A stretch of DNA of 64,000 nucleotides. Source: Gracilibacillus kekensis. Its GTDB lineage: Bacteria > Bacillota > Bacilli > Bacillales > Amphibacillaceae. The position numbers were made by a program, and so were the translations under genes. Location of the stretch: the NCBI RefSeq assembly GCF_900143085.1, contig NZ_FRCZ01000002.1:434001-498000 (forward strand), in the 5' to 3' direction. Below the pieces are notes generated by a model, which worked only from the letters and a program-made list of their open reading frames with translations, ran no database searches and was not told where the DNA came from. Shown here piece by piece: positions 7,833-16,522 of this stretch. The stretch's first letter is position 1; each line of letters begins with the position of its first letter.

Positions 7833-9545
7833 TTATTCTCTACTACTTTCTACAAGCTCTGCTTTCTTTTGAACAAAATTCGTTATGACTTCTTCGTATG
7901 CTTCTGGATTAAGTCCTTCAAATTCACCTAGATAACTTTCCCATTGTGAGTCAAACTCACTTGGAGCAGAGAAAATAATTTCTGGGTATTTTCGTTTCAT
8001 TAAATCATCTAATTGCTGCTCATAAAGCTGCGCATCAGAACCTGTTTCAATTGGTGCATCATATGCTGGATACCAAGGACGCTCATCAGGTTCAGAGAAC
8101 AACCCTGTAAATGTTTCAATTTCATATGCATCCAGGAATTCTTGATCCCCTTCATCATACATCATGCTGGCAACTTCTTCCTGTTTCGGAGGTTCTACAG
8201 CATTTCCATCTTCATACATACCATTCATTCTTGGCCAACCCCATTCAAAATAAGTAAAGCCAAAGCTATCACGGAATTCTGTAAGAGATGTTTCATCTAC
8301 TTGCTCTTCTGTACGATAATAACGACCATCATCGTCTACTTCATATGTTTCTCCTTCGATACCCCAAGTAATTAATTTCTGTGTTTCTTCTTTTGCGATA
8401 TGATCTAAATATTTAATAATACGTATTTGATCCTCTTCTGGTGTACCAACTGTAATCCCCATACCTGGAGAAGCTGTAAAACCAATTGGATCCAAGTACT
8501 GGTCCTTAACATTTTCATCAAAAACTACTGGGAATCCCATGTAATCGTTATAAATGTCATCATCTTGATCTAATGTATCTAATGCTTGAGCTGCCTGCCA
8601 ACGATAATCAAAAAATCCGACAACTCTTCCTGAAGTAATCTTTGCCAGATACTCATCGTAATTTTGAGTAAATGCTTCCTGATCAAATAAGCCTTTGTCA
8701 TTTATTTCGTTCAGCTTTTCTAACCAATTTTTCGTTATCTCCTTGTTTTGATAAACTTCTGCTTCTCGAGTATCCATATCAATAAGAGCTCCACCATCGT
8801 TTGGATATCCTGCTAAATGCATAGGCTGGTTTGAAAGTGCGAAAAATCTCCAGTCATGTGTTAAAGCAGTAAAACCAATAGTATCTGCACCATCAATTTG
8901 TGGATTTGCAGCAGTATATTCTTCTACAATACTAAAGAAATCATCTAAAGTTTTTGGTTGTGGGTATCCTAATTCTCTAAGTACATCGCGTTTGATAAAC
9001 CAAGCACCTTGATTTAGGTTTGCTGGTTTTTTGTAACCATGCGCAGCTCCCGATGATATTACATAAATATTACCATCGTCACGTTTCATTAGTTCTAAAT
9101 AAGGACCATACATTTTCATAATATTAGGAGCATGCTCTTCCAAAAGATCGTTTAATGGTATAAATCCACCTGCATCGATTACAGCATCTGTAGATTGTTC
9201 TGCATTTAATAAGTGTGGATATTCCCCACTGGCGATCATTGTTCCTATTTTCTGGTTCACATCACCTACGATATGTTCGATGTCAAAATTAACACCTGTT
9301 TCTTCTTCAAACATCTTTCCTAATTCTGTTTCTGATGTGTTTATATCTTCTCCAGGACCAGAAGCATCGAAGTAGTCATATGTGAAAACTTCTCCACTGT
9401 CCTCCTCAGAGGAAGCATCGTCTCCTCCATCATTACCATTGTCGTCACTCGATCCTGCTTCTTCACTATCACCACTACAGGCTGCCAGAACCAAAAATAG
9501 TGCGGCTAACATGCTTAACAACCACCATTTCTTTCTCGAACCCAT
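7833..9545 (-). CDS. Extracellular solute-binding lipoprotein, LplA family (xylo-oligosaccharide importer)
   Basis: The protein has 570 residues from the ATG at 9545. This start places a proper lipoprotein signal at the N-terminus (GSRKKWWLLSMLAALFLVLAAC) and has AAAGGGGA upstream; the longer reading frame to 9590 would put 15 charged residues before the signal. A Ser/Asp/Glu/Gly linker of about 35 residues follows the lipobox, typical of secreted Bacillaceae proteins. The body fits the large LplA/YtcQ binding proteins. It is the first gene of the importer operon, just downstream of the YesM-like sensor gene. Substrate is inferred from neighbours. Confidence 0.9.
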   Translation of the reverse strand: MGSRKKWWLLSMLAALFLVLAACSGDSEEAGSSDDNGNDGGDDASSEEDSGEVFTYDYFDASGPGEDINTSETELGKMFEEETGVNFDIEHIVGDVNQKIGTMIASGEYPHLLNAEQSTDAVIDAGGFIPLNDLLEEHAPNIMKMYGPYLELMKRDDGNIYVISSGAAHGYKKPANLNQGAWFIKRDVLRELGYPQPKTLDDFFSIVEEYTAANPQIDGADTIGFTALTHDWRFFALSNQPMHLAGYPNDGGALIDMDTREAEVYQNKEITKNWLEKLNEINDKGLFDQEAFTQNYDEYLAKITSGRVVGFFDYRWQAAQALDTLDQDDDIYNDYMGFPVVFDENVKDQYLDPIGFTASPGMGITVGTPEEDQIRIIKYLDHIAKEETQKLITWGIEGETYEVDDDGRYYRTEEQVDETSLTEFRDSFGFTYFEWGWPRMNGMYEDGNAVEPPKQEEVASMMYDEGDQEFLDAYEIETFTGLFSEPDERPWYPAYDAPIETGSDAQLYEQQLDDLMKRKYPEIIFSAPSEFDSQWESYLGEFEGLNPEAYEEVITNFVQKKAELVESSRE

Positions 9546-9653
9546 AAAACTAATTCCCCTTTCTTCTCTAAATTTTTTCTTAATGCCCACTTTTTGTAAG
9601 CACTTTCATTTTATCTCGAATTTCATGTGATTGTTACCCACCAAAGTTTAGAT

Positions 9654-9690
9654 GATACTTTGAAAAATATAGTGTATCTTCAAAAAGTAT
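9654..9690. promoter_or_regulatory. Inverted-repeat operator candidate upstream of the binding-protein gene
   Basis: GATACTTTGAAAAATA (9654-9669) and TATCTTCAAAAAGTAT (9675-9690) are inverted copies of an ATACTTTnnGAA-type half site. They lie about 110-145 bases upstream of the binding-protein start and downstream of the sensor-kinase terminator. The YesN-like regulator encoded next door is the natural candidate; this is inferred. Confidence 0.4.
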
Positions 9691-9793
9691 AAATTAGAAC
9701 TTTAAAATCAGGTATTAATAACCATAAAAAAACTTTCGTTCAGATAAAGTTTAACACTCCGACCCTATTCTAGAGGTTTTAGCTCCATTCGCA

Positions 9794-9830
9794 AAAGAAA
9801 TGTAGTTCAAGATCCGAACTACATTTCTTT
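9794..9830 (-). terminator. Terminator overlapping the end of the sensor-kinase gene
   Basis: AAAGAAATGTAGTTC and its exact complement form a 15-bp stem with a 7-base loop. The hairpin includes the kinase stop codon at 9819-9821. The minus strand continues TGCGAATGG, so the T-rich part is inside the stem. Confidence 0.6.
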
Positions 9831-11570
9831 ATCCATATTTAATGGTATTTTTAAATGAATTGTTATTCCTTCTTTTTTATTTCTCGTAATATTCAAAGTG
9901 AAGTGTTCCTCATAATACATTCTTAATCGCTGATAAACATTACATATTCCTATACTTTCACCGGCTATCTCATCCATGTTTAAGGATTGCATAATTTCTT
10001 GATATTTGCTTTCTGTCATCCCTACTCCATTATCTTCAATGATACATTCTAAATGTTTATCTTTTATCTCAATATAAACTTTAACTTTTCCATTGTTTTT
10101 AAGAGGCTCAATTCCATGGATACTAGCATTTTCAACAAATGGAATAATGGTCATATTTGGTATTAAGATATGTTCTGCCCGGCTTGCCAAGTGGATCTCA
10201 TATTGCATCTTCTCATCAAAGCGGTATTTTTGAATTTCCAGGAACGCTTGAATTAACTGAACTTCTTCTTTGACGGTTACAAAATCTTTATCCCATGTTA
10301 TCGAGTTTCTAAGTAATTGGGCCATATTTCGAATAATATCAGCAGTCTCCATTTCTTCTTTTAAAAGACTTCTCATTCTTATGGTTTCTAATACATTAAA
10401 TAAGAAATGGGGATTTATTTGACTTTGTAATGCTTTTAATTGCGTCTCTTTTTTTTGAATTTCCAAATCCTTTTTTTGAATTTTCACAATGTATACATCA
10501 TTAATAAGGTCTTTTATTTTTTTTGACATTCGGTTAAATTCTGTAGTTAATACTCCTATCTCATCTTTATACGGCTTACCTTCAATAAGTTCGAAATTTT
10601 GGTCTTTTACTCTTCTCATTTTTTTGACAATCGTATTTAAACGAAAATGAATATTACCTGCAAGATAAACGATAAATAAAGATGGTATTACAAAGTTCCA
10701 TAATGCTAAGTATAGAATGGAAGGTAAAGACTTTTGTACTTCGGTCAACAATTGATCTTCAGGAATTACCCCAACTAATTTCCAGTCGGACATATATTGC
10801 ATTTGATAAGACTCTTCTAATACTATTGCATTGTCAGGAATATCAATGCTGGTGAACGGGATATAATCTGATTGCCACTGAATTGAATTATCCGTTGTGT
10901 ATTCGATAGTATTATTCTCATTTAATAAAAATAGTTCGCCTTCAAAAGTTTCATTTGCAAATATCTGATGAATAAAACGGTCATTGAGATTTATCATTAT
11001 CACTTTCTCATTTGTAACAGATGCGTTTGAATCCAGCGCTCTTACGACTACAAACTGTTCTAACCTACCATCATCCTCTGTTCGCCTTGTAACTACCGGG
11101 TATTTATTCCTATCTTCTAAAGTCGATTGATACCAGTGAGTATTGATTACTTCTTCATTAATATCGTATATACCACCAGCTTTGATGACCGTTGGATTAT
11201 CTGTAAATAAATGAATTGACCTTATGGAAGAATAAACGGGTGTAAACTTATTAATATCTCGAAAATGAGTATTATACGCTAGAATGAAATTTAAAGGTGA
11301 TTCATAATTTTTATCAAGAAATTCATATACAAACGCATCCGAATATAGAACAGAAGCTATACCAGCAGCATCTTCTACTCCTTGCTTAAAGCCATTTGTA
11401 ACTTGACGTAAAGCAAGTTCGTTGTCATGAATTTTTTGATTACGTACATTTTCAGATGTAACATGATAAAAAATAACATTGGTTAAAACAATAGGTAAAA
11501 AAACAGAGACCATATAGATTAATAATAATTTATTCTTTATCCTGATATCGTTAAGATGTATTTTGTTCAT
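9819..11570 (-). CDS. YesM-like sensor histidine kinase
   Basis: This 583-residue membrane kinase starts at the ATG at 11570, which has AGAAGG six bases upstream; a TTG two codons earlier lies inside that spacing. It has one membrane helix at about 15-36, an extracellular sensing region of about 240 residues, a second helix near 285-305 and a HAMP linker. The His-kinase box SQINPHFLFN places the phosphorylated His at about 388. The ATPase domain carries ENASIHGIEPL and EDNGVGM. This is the YesM/LytS-like class with NPHFLFN. It is read 10 bases after its response-regulator gene. By position it corresponds to Geobacillus XynD, sensing xylo-oligosaccharides; the ligand is inferred. Confidence 0.9.
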   Translation of the reverse strand: MNKIHLNDIRIKNKLLLIYMVSVFLPIVLTNVIFYHVTSENVRNQKIHDNELALRQVTNGFKQGVEDAAGIASVLYSDAFVYEFLDKNYESPLNFILAYNTHFRDINKFTPVYSSIRSIHLFTDNPTVIKAGGIYDINEEVINTHWYQSTLEDRNKYPVVTRRTEDDGRLEQFVVVRALDSNASVTNEKVIMINLNDRFIHQIFANETFEGELFLLNENNTIEYTTDNSIQWQSDYIPFTSIDIPDNAIVLEESYQMQYMSDWKLVGVIPEDQLLTEVQKSLPSILYLALWNFVIPSLFIVYLAGNIHFRLNTIVKKMRRVKDQNFELIEGKPYKDEIGVLTTEFNRMSKKIKDLINDVYIVKIQKKDLEIQKKETQLKALQSQINPHFLFNVLETIRMRSLLKEEMETADIIRNMAQLLRNSITWDKDFVTVKEEVQLIQAFLEIQKYRFDEKMQYEIHLASRAEHILIPNMTIIPFVENASIHGIEPLKNNGKVKVYIEIKDKHLECIIEDNGVGMTESKYQEIMQSLNMDEIAGESIGICNVYQRLRMYYEEHFTLNITRNKKEGITIHLKIPLNMDKEM

Positions 11571-11580
11571 ATACAACCTT

Positions 11581-13128
11581 CTAACTTATCTGCTCCATTA
11601 ATTTTTTCCGATATTGTGATGGAGTCGTCCCCACGTTTTTTTCGAATTGTGTCACAAAATAATCAGGATTTGTAAAACCTACTTTTTCTGCTACTTCATA
11701 GACTTTCAGGTCTGTTTTTCTTAACAGTTTCTTTGCTTCATCCATTCTTACACTAAGTATATAATCTTTAAAATAAATGCCATACGTTTTTTTGAACAGC
11801 TGTCCCATATACACCGGATTCATATAAAATTTATTAGCAATTGACTTCAAAGTAATTGGTTGATCAAAATGAGAATGAATGTATTTCTTTATTTGATATA
11901 TGGTTCCCTTCATATTATTCTGATTTAAATTTGCTAATAACATAGTAGCTTCTTTGATAAATTGTAACCACAAGTCTGTTAGTTGGTCTAAAGTTAATGA
12001 AAATTCTTCCCATTCTAACATCTCTTTTAATGTAGAAATCTCTTGTTCATTTCCATCCACTTCTTTTATAGATTTTAATATTTTATGATTTAAACGGTTA
12101 ATCACTGTACGAAAGGCATCCTTAGCGAAATTCATTTCCTGACATGTCTCTATCATTTTAACTAACTGTTCTTCGATTTTCTTTTGATTATTTTCTTCAA
12201 TAAACTCTAACATGTCATCATAGTAAGACTGGTCAAGGTCAATAAAATATACATCTTTATCCTCAATCATTTCATTTGTTATGATTTGCTTATTGAATAA
12301 ATATTTGAATTGCACACATTTCTTTGCTGCTTTATATGACATGGATATTGACTCAATTCCATCAACTGTATTTCCACTATACAAGTTAATATCCAAATTT
12401 AATTGTGTGGTATAAATGTTATATTGCTGTGTTAAGAATTGTCTGAATGTAAGATTATTAGCCTTTAAGAAATGATTATTTATAACCAGTCCAAAACAAT
12501 TCACATTATCTTCAAACCAAACATAGTGTTCTTGCCCTTTTAATGTTAATAATTCTTTCTCAATTGCTGTGAAACAACTTTGGTAGTCAATATCCATACT
12601 ATTGAATTCAGCTTTTACAAACGTATACGTCTCACCAGAAAAAAACGGGTGATGATAATTTTTGTTCTTATTGCATGATTCATCAAATAATATTTTTTTC
12701 ACTTCTGTCATTACTTCTATTTTATCTTGGATATGTCGAGACTCTGAATCCTTTTGAATAGCATTTGCAACTCTATCCAATGTTTGATGAATTTCTTCTT
12801 GATCTACAGGCTTTAAAATAAAGTCTTTCACACCATACCTCAAAGCACGTTGTGCATATTTAAAATCAGTATAACCACTAATGACAATAAAATAAGGAGA
12901 ATAAGTCAATGATTCCTTTGTACATTTAATGAGATCTAAACCATCGAGAACAGGCATTCTAATATCAGTTAAAATAAGTTCAGGTTGCAGTTGTTTAATA
13001 TCTGCCAAGGCATCTTCACCATTATCTGCTTCTCCACAAATAGAAAACCCATACGTTTCCCAATCGATCAATGTTTTAATCCCTTTTCTTACATAAACGT
13101 CATCATCTACTAAATAAACCTTATACAT
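11581..13128 (-). CDS. YesN-like response regulator with AraC output domain
   Basis: The 515-residue protein begins with a receiver domain (acidic pocket DDD at 8-10, phosphoacceptor Asp55 in LTDIRMPVLDG, Lys106 in ILKPVD). A long helical middle region follows, and then an AraC-type double helix-turn-helix at about 410-510, including HFDQPITLKSIANKFYMNP and VGFTNPDYFVTQFEKNVGTTPSQYR. Its start overlaps the YesL-like gene by 8 bases and its stop is 10 bases before the kinase start, so the three genes are translationally coupled. It probably activates the adjacent importer and xylanase operon (compare Geobacillus XynC). Confidence 0.9.
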   Translation of the reverse strand: MYKVYLVDDDVYVRKGIKTLIDWETYGFSICGEADNGEDALADIKQLQPELILTDIRMPVLDGLDLIKCTKESLTYSPYFIVISGYTDFKYAQRALRYGVKDFILKPVDQEEIHQTLDRVANAIQKDSESRHIQDKIEVMTEVKKILFDESCNKNKNYHHPFFSGETYTFVKAEFNSMDIDYQSCFTAIEKELLTLKGQEHYVWFEDNVNCFGLVINNHFLKANNLTFRQFLTQQYNIYTTQLNLDINLYSGNTVDGIESISMSYKAAKKCVQFKYLFNKQIITNEMIEDKDVYFIDLDQSYYDDMLEFIEENNQKKIEEQLVKMIETCQEMNFAKDAFRTVINRLNHKILKSIKEVDGNEQEISTLKEMLEWEEFSLTLDQLTDLWLQFIKEATMLLANLNQNNMKGTIYQIKKYIHSHFDQPITLKSIANKFYMNPVYMGQLFKKTYGIYFKDYILSVRMDEAKKLLRKTDLKVYEVAEKVGFTNPDYFVTQFEKNVGTTPSQYRKKLMEQIS

Positions 13129-13789
13129 GACTTTGCTCCCCTTTCTTTACAGGATTTTTTTCTTTTTCAAACAGTTTTTGTTGTTTTACTTCAAATCGTT
13201 CAAACGCAATAATAGATAATCTCGTAATAATATAAGCAGAAATACTAACACCTATTACAGGAAACAGACCAGGGATAAACCGCCATAGAAGATATAGTAA
13301 AAATAATGATATCCCAATACCAAGGGTAACTAATGGACTGAAAACTCCAATAATAATGGCATGCTTAATCGCTTGACCAATTCTCAGATCAAAATGTGCC
13401 ATAACCGGAAACGTATACAATACTAAAATTAAATAGATGACAGTTAGAATTAATAATACAACTAGAAATAGAAATTGAAACGTACTAGTATGTTGTATTA
13501 TCCATTGAAAATCAACAAAAATAACATAACCTACCACTAAAAATAAAATTCCGATTAAATTAGATGTTAGAAAATATTCCTTATATGCCCTTGCATAAGA
13601 TTTATGAAAAGAAATCTCTTCTTTTATGTGCCATTCTCGTATGGTTGTGATTAATGCCATAGTAGCTGGAAATAAACCAAATATAACGAACCCGATTAAA
13701 GTAGAAATAATCCAAAGTATATTAAGATACATGATCCACATTAACCATTCTAAGAATTTATAAAAACCATTTGTGTTAACTGATTTCAT
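13121..13789 (-). CDS. YesL family membrane protein (DUF624)
   Basis: This 222-residue protein has about five hydrophobic segments. The N-terminal FYKFLEWLMWIMYLNILWI and GLFPATMALITTIREW match the YesL/DUF624 family, which commonly accompanies LplABC importers and YesMN two-component systems. The biochemical role of the family is not known. It is the first gene of the sensor operon and has AAAAGGGGTGG upstream. A near-cre box lies about 20 bases before the start, suggesting glucose repression of the whole sensor operon. Confidence 0.85.
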   Translation of the reverse strand: MKSVNTNGFYKFLEWLMWIMYLNILWIISTLIGFVIFGLFPATMALITTIREWHIKEEISFHKSYARAYKEYFLTSNLIGILFLVVGYVIFVDFQWIIQHTSTFQFLFLVVLLILTVIYLILVLYTFPVMAHFDLRIGQAIKHAIIIGVFSPLVTLGIGISLFLLYLLWRFIPGLFPVIGVSISAYIITRLSIIAFERFEVKQQKLFEKEKNPVKKGEQSHV

Positions 13790-13809
13790 TTATTAATCCA
13801 CCCCTTTTA

Positions 13810-13823
13810 TGTAAACGCTTTAC
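13810..13823. promoter_or_regulatory. Probable CcpA (cre) box before the sensor operon
   Basis: TGTAAACGCTTTAC agrees with the cre consensus TGWAANCGNTNWCA except in the last two positions. It lies between the YesL-like start and the divergent GH8 gene, where CcpA could repress either. Confidence 0.5.
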
Positions 13824-13928
13824 TTTTCGAAGAAAAAAATTTACTTTGTTTATTCATCGAACATACTTTTTATATTATACTATAAGTGTTAAGAAAAAAG
13901 ATGATATTTTAGATACAATTTTCCTTTT

Positions 13929-13943
13929 AAAACTAGTATGATC
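13929..13943. promoter_or_regulatory. Weak UxuR-like half site upstream of the GH8 gene
   Basis: AAACTAGTATGATCA shares CTAGTATG with the operator at 29961-29977 and lies about 55-70 bases before the GH8 start codon. The palindrome is incomplete, so this is only a candidate third member of the regulon. Confidence 0.25.
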
Positions 13944-13996
13944 ATATTTTATTATATCATCACCGAGATAATTTGAGAACCTAAAGGAGGATATTC

Positions 13997-15136
13997 ATGA
14001 AAAAATTGTCAGCATTTGAGAGTAATAGTTATCGAAACCTATTATTAGAATACGGTTTTAATCAAGAAAAAATCGATGCCAAGGTGAAACAAACTTGGGA
14101 GATGTTATTTCAATCCGATCATCCTGATACACAGATCTATTATTCAGTTGGAAATGATTTAGGGTATATGCTTGATACTGGAAACGATGACGTACGTACG
14201 GAGGGGATGTCGTACGGCATGATGATGGCAGTGCAAATGAATGAGAAAGAAATATTTGACCGTATTTGGAATTGGTCCATGAAATATATGTACATGGAGG
14301 AAGGTGAAAATGCGGGATATTTCGCTTGGTCTTGCGCTCCAGATGGTACAAAGAACGCATATGGTCCTGCACCGGATGGAGAAGAATATTTTGCCTTGGC
14401 TCTATTTTTTGCATCCCACCGATGGGGAGACGGAGAAGGAATCTATCAATATAGTAAACATGCAAAAGATCTACTCCGAGACTGTGTACATAAAGGAAAA
14501 AATAATGATGGGTATCCCATGTGGAACCCTGATAACAAATTAATTAAGTTTGTTCCCAGTGTGGAATTTTCGGATCCTTCTTACCATATACCTCATTTTT
14601 ATGAACTTTTTGCATTATGGAGTTATGAAGAGGATCGTACTTTTTGGAAGAAAGCTGCAGAGGCAAGCAGGCAATACATCGCAAAAGCAGCGCATCCAAT
14701 AACAGGTTTATCTCCTGAATATGCATTCTATGATGGTACACCTAATCACATTAGGGGATTTGGTCATTTTTTTAGTGATTCTTATCGTGTGGCTTGTAAT
14801 ATTGCGTTAGATTATGAATGGTTTCGAGATAACGCATGCCCAGTAGTTGTAAATGAAAAATTACAAGCATTCTTTGCTGATAAAGACCCAGAGGATTACC
14901 GTCGATACAATATTGCAGGTGAAGCCTTTGATGAGAAGTCTCTACACCCTGTAGGTTTAATTGCAACAAATGCTATGGCCTCACTTTCAACAAGTGGAGA
15001 AAACGCAAAGAAATGTGTTGATTTGTTCTGGGATACACCGGTAAGAACCGGTGATCGCAGGTATTACGATAACTGCCTATACTTCTTTAGCTTGTTGGCA
15101 CTGAGTGGGAATTTCAAAATTTGGATGCCACAATAA
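13997..15136 (+). CDS. GH8 reducing-end xylose-releasing exo-oligoxylanase (Rex)
   Basis: This 379-residue enzyme has no signal peptide. GH8 features include the general acid Glu69 in VRTEGMSYGMMMAVQM and FAWSCAPDGTKNAYGPAPDGEEYFALAL. Sequence and length resemble the Bacillus halodurans reducing-end xylosidase, which removes xylose from the reducing end of xylo-oligomers of three or more units. In the cytoplasm it would complement the GH39 enzyme, which works from the other end. The ATG has an AAAGGAGGA ribosome binding site. It is transcribed away from the sensor operon and ends in its own terminator. Confidence 0.9.
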   Translation: MKKLSAFESNSYRNLLLEYGFNQEKIDAKVKQTWEMLFQSDHPDTQIYYSVGNDLGYMLDTGNDDVRTEGMSYGMMMAVQMNEKEIFDRIWNWSMKYMYMEEGENAGYFAWSCAPDGTKNAYGPAPDGEEYFALALFFASHRWGDGEGIYQYSKHAKDLLRDCVHKGKNNDGYPMWNPDNKLIKFVPSVEFSDPSYHIPHFYELFALWSYEEDRTFWKKAAEASRQYIAKAAHPITGLSPEYAFYDGTPNHIRGFGHFFSDSYRVACNIALDYEWFRDNACPVVVNEKLQAFFADKDPEDYRRYNIAGEAFDEKSLHPVGLIATNAMASLSTSGENAKKCVDLFWDTPVRTGDRRYYDNCLYFFSLLALSGNFKIWMPQ

Positions 15137-15161
15137 TTAGTCGATAGTTTATACAACTGAG

Positions 15162-15216
15162 AAATCCGAACGAATGTAAAATTCAACTTAGAATTACATC
15201 GTTCGGATTTTAATTT
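15162..15216 (+). terminator. Terminator after the GH8 gene (possibly bidirectional)
   Basis: AAATCCGAACGAATGTAA pairs with TTACATCGTTCGGATTT with one unpaired base, then TTAATTTT follows on the plus strand. The opposing oxidoreductase gene ends at 15252, so the same hairpin may serve both. Confidence 0.75.
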
Positions 15217-15251
15217 TACCCAATCATTTCTGTCACAGGCTCATTGTTTAT

Positions 15252-16403
15252 TCAATAATTTCCACCTGTTGTGATGTTATTGCTGGTGAAATTTTCTACT
15301 GATTTACCTTTCTCATAAAAGTGATGTACAGAGGATAGGATTCCTTCTCTCGTATAAAAAGGGCTTTTCTTTGTCAAAGGTAAGGTTACCGTCTGTTTCA
15401 TATTAGCAGACTGATAAATTGCTGTGATTAGTTCTAAAGTTTGACGCCCTTGTAAACCGTCCACTAATAACTGCGATTTTCCATTTATCGCATCTATCAC
15501 ATTATTAATTTGGCCTGGGTGTCCTTCAAATTCAAGGTCAGCTTGATGTTCAAACACTTCTGTTAATTTTTGCTCGAGTTCATTATTATCCTCAGGAAAA
15601 CCATTTTCCTTAGAAAGGGATGCTTTTACCTTCCATGGAACAGACACTCGAGCCTTCTCACCTTGAAAAATAAGTTGTTGTTCTTCACCATGGTGGACAA
15701 CCGAACTTGTAATTTGTGCCAAACTGCCATCAGGATAACGAGCAATTGCAATCGAGATATCTTCTACTTCTGCGTTATCATGGGCGGTATTGCTTGTCAC
15801 AGCAGTAACTTCGGTCGGTATACCTCGCATCCACTGAAAAATATCGATATGATGTACAGCATGGTTTAGCGTACAGCCACCACCTTCTTTTTCCCATGTC
15901 CCTCGCCACCATAAATCATAGTAGCTATGGCCCCGCCACCAGAAGGAATCTACCTGTGTATGCAAAATAGTACCGATTAACTTAGTATCCAATACATTTT
16001 TTAAATTCATCATTGGTGTTGTAAATCGATTTTGAGCGACTACCGATAACAACTTTTGATTTCTTGCTGCCGCTTCATTCATTAAATCACACTCTTCTAA
16101 TGAAGAAGCCATTGGTTTTTCCACTAATACGTGTTTCCCTGCATTTAATGATCCAACCGCTATTTCAGCATGTGTGTATGGCGGCGTACAAATTGAAATT
16201 AAGTCAACATCTTCCTTCTCTAAGAGGTCTTGATAATGATCATAAATGTTAACGTCTAAATGAAACTCTTCTTTAACTTTTTGTGCTTTTTCTGGGTAAA
16301 TATCACATAACGCAACAATTTTACACTTACTAGGAAAGTTCAAATAACCCTTTACATGAGAAGGGCATATAGCCCCTGTACCAATAATAGCTACATTTAA
16401 CAT
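15252..16403 (-). CDS. Gfo/Idh/MocA family oxidoreductase
   Basis: This NAD(P)-dependent sugar or polyol dehydrogenase has 383 residues from the ATG at 16403. That start aligns with the family (LNVAIIGTGAICPSHVKGY) and has AAAGGA upstream; an ATG at 16427 is also possible. The Rossmann motif GTGAIC and the EKP motif (LVEKPMASS, near residue 98) are clear, with the C-terminal domain containing GGGCTLNHAVHHIDIFQWM. It lies downstream of xylAB on the same strand. The exact substrate is unknown; a xylose- or xylitol-related sugar is plausible from context only. Confidence 0.85.
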   Translation of the reverse strand: MLNVAIIGTGAICPSHVKGYLNFPSKCKIVALCDIYPEKAQKVKEEFHLDVNIYDHYQDLLEKEDVDLISICTPPYTHAEIAVGSLNAGKHVLVEKPMASSLEECDLMNEAAARNQKLLSVVAQNRFTTPMMNLKNVLDTKLIGTILHTQVDSFWWRGHSYYDLWWRGTWEKEGGGCTLNHAVHHIDIFQWMRGIPTEVTAVTSNTAHDNAEVEDISIAIARYPDGSLAQITSSVVHHGEEQQLIFQGEKARVSVPWKVKASLSKENGFPEDNNELEQKLTEVFEHQADLEFEGHPGQINNVIDAINGKSQLLVDGLQGRQTLELITAIYQSANMKQTVTLPLTKKSPFYTREGILSSVHHFYEKGKSVENFTSNNITTGGNY

Positions 16404-16476
16404 TCGATTCGTCCTTTCTTTTGTCATTAAAGAAAACCCTTACACTTCCACCTACTACTGTAGCTTAACAAAGACA

Positions 16477-16515
16477 AAGAGGATATTCCACGTTTTTTTG
16501 GATATATCCTCTTCT
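16477..16515 (-). terminator. Hairpin after xylB
   Basis: AGAGGATAT pairs with ATATCCTCT around a loop of about 19 bases, just past the xylB stop. The following minus-strand sequence is only moderately T-rich, so this is a weak terminator call. Confidence 0.4.
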
Positions 16516-16522
16516 TCTTTTT

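Noticed and set aside
8013-8375. 120-codon plus-strand frame inside the binding-protein gene
   Set aside because: Antisense shadow of the solute-binding lipoprotein gene, Cys- and Ile-rich by chance.
14058-14465. 135-codon minus-strand frame inside the GH8 gene
   Set aside because: Shadow of the GH8 gene: no similarity, no start signal, low-complexity composition.
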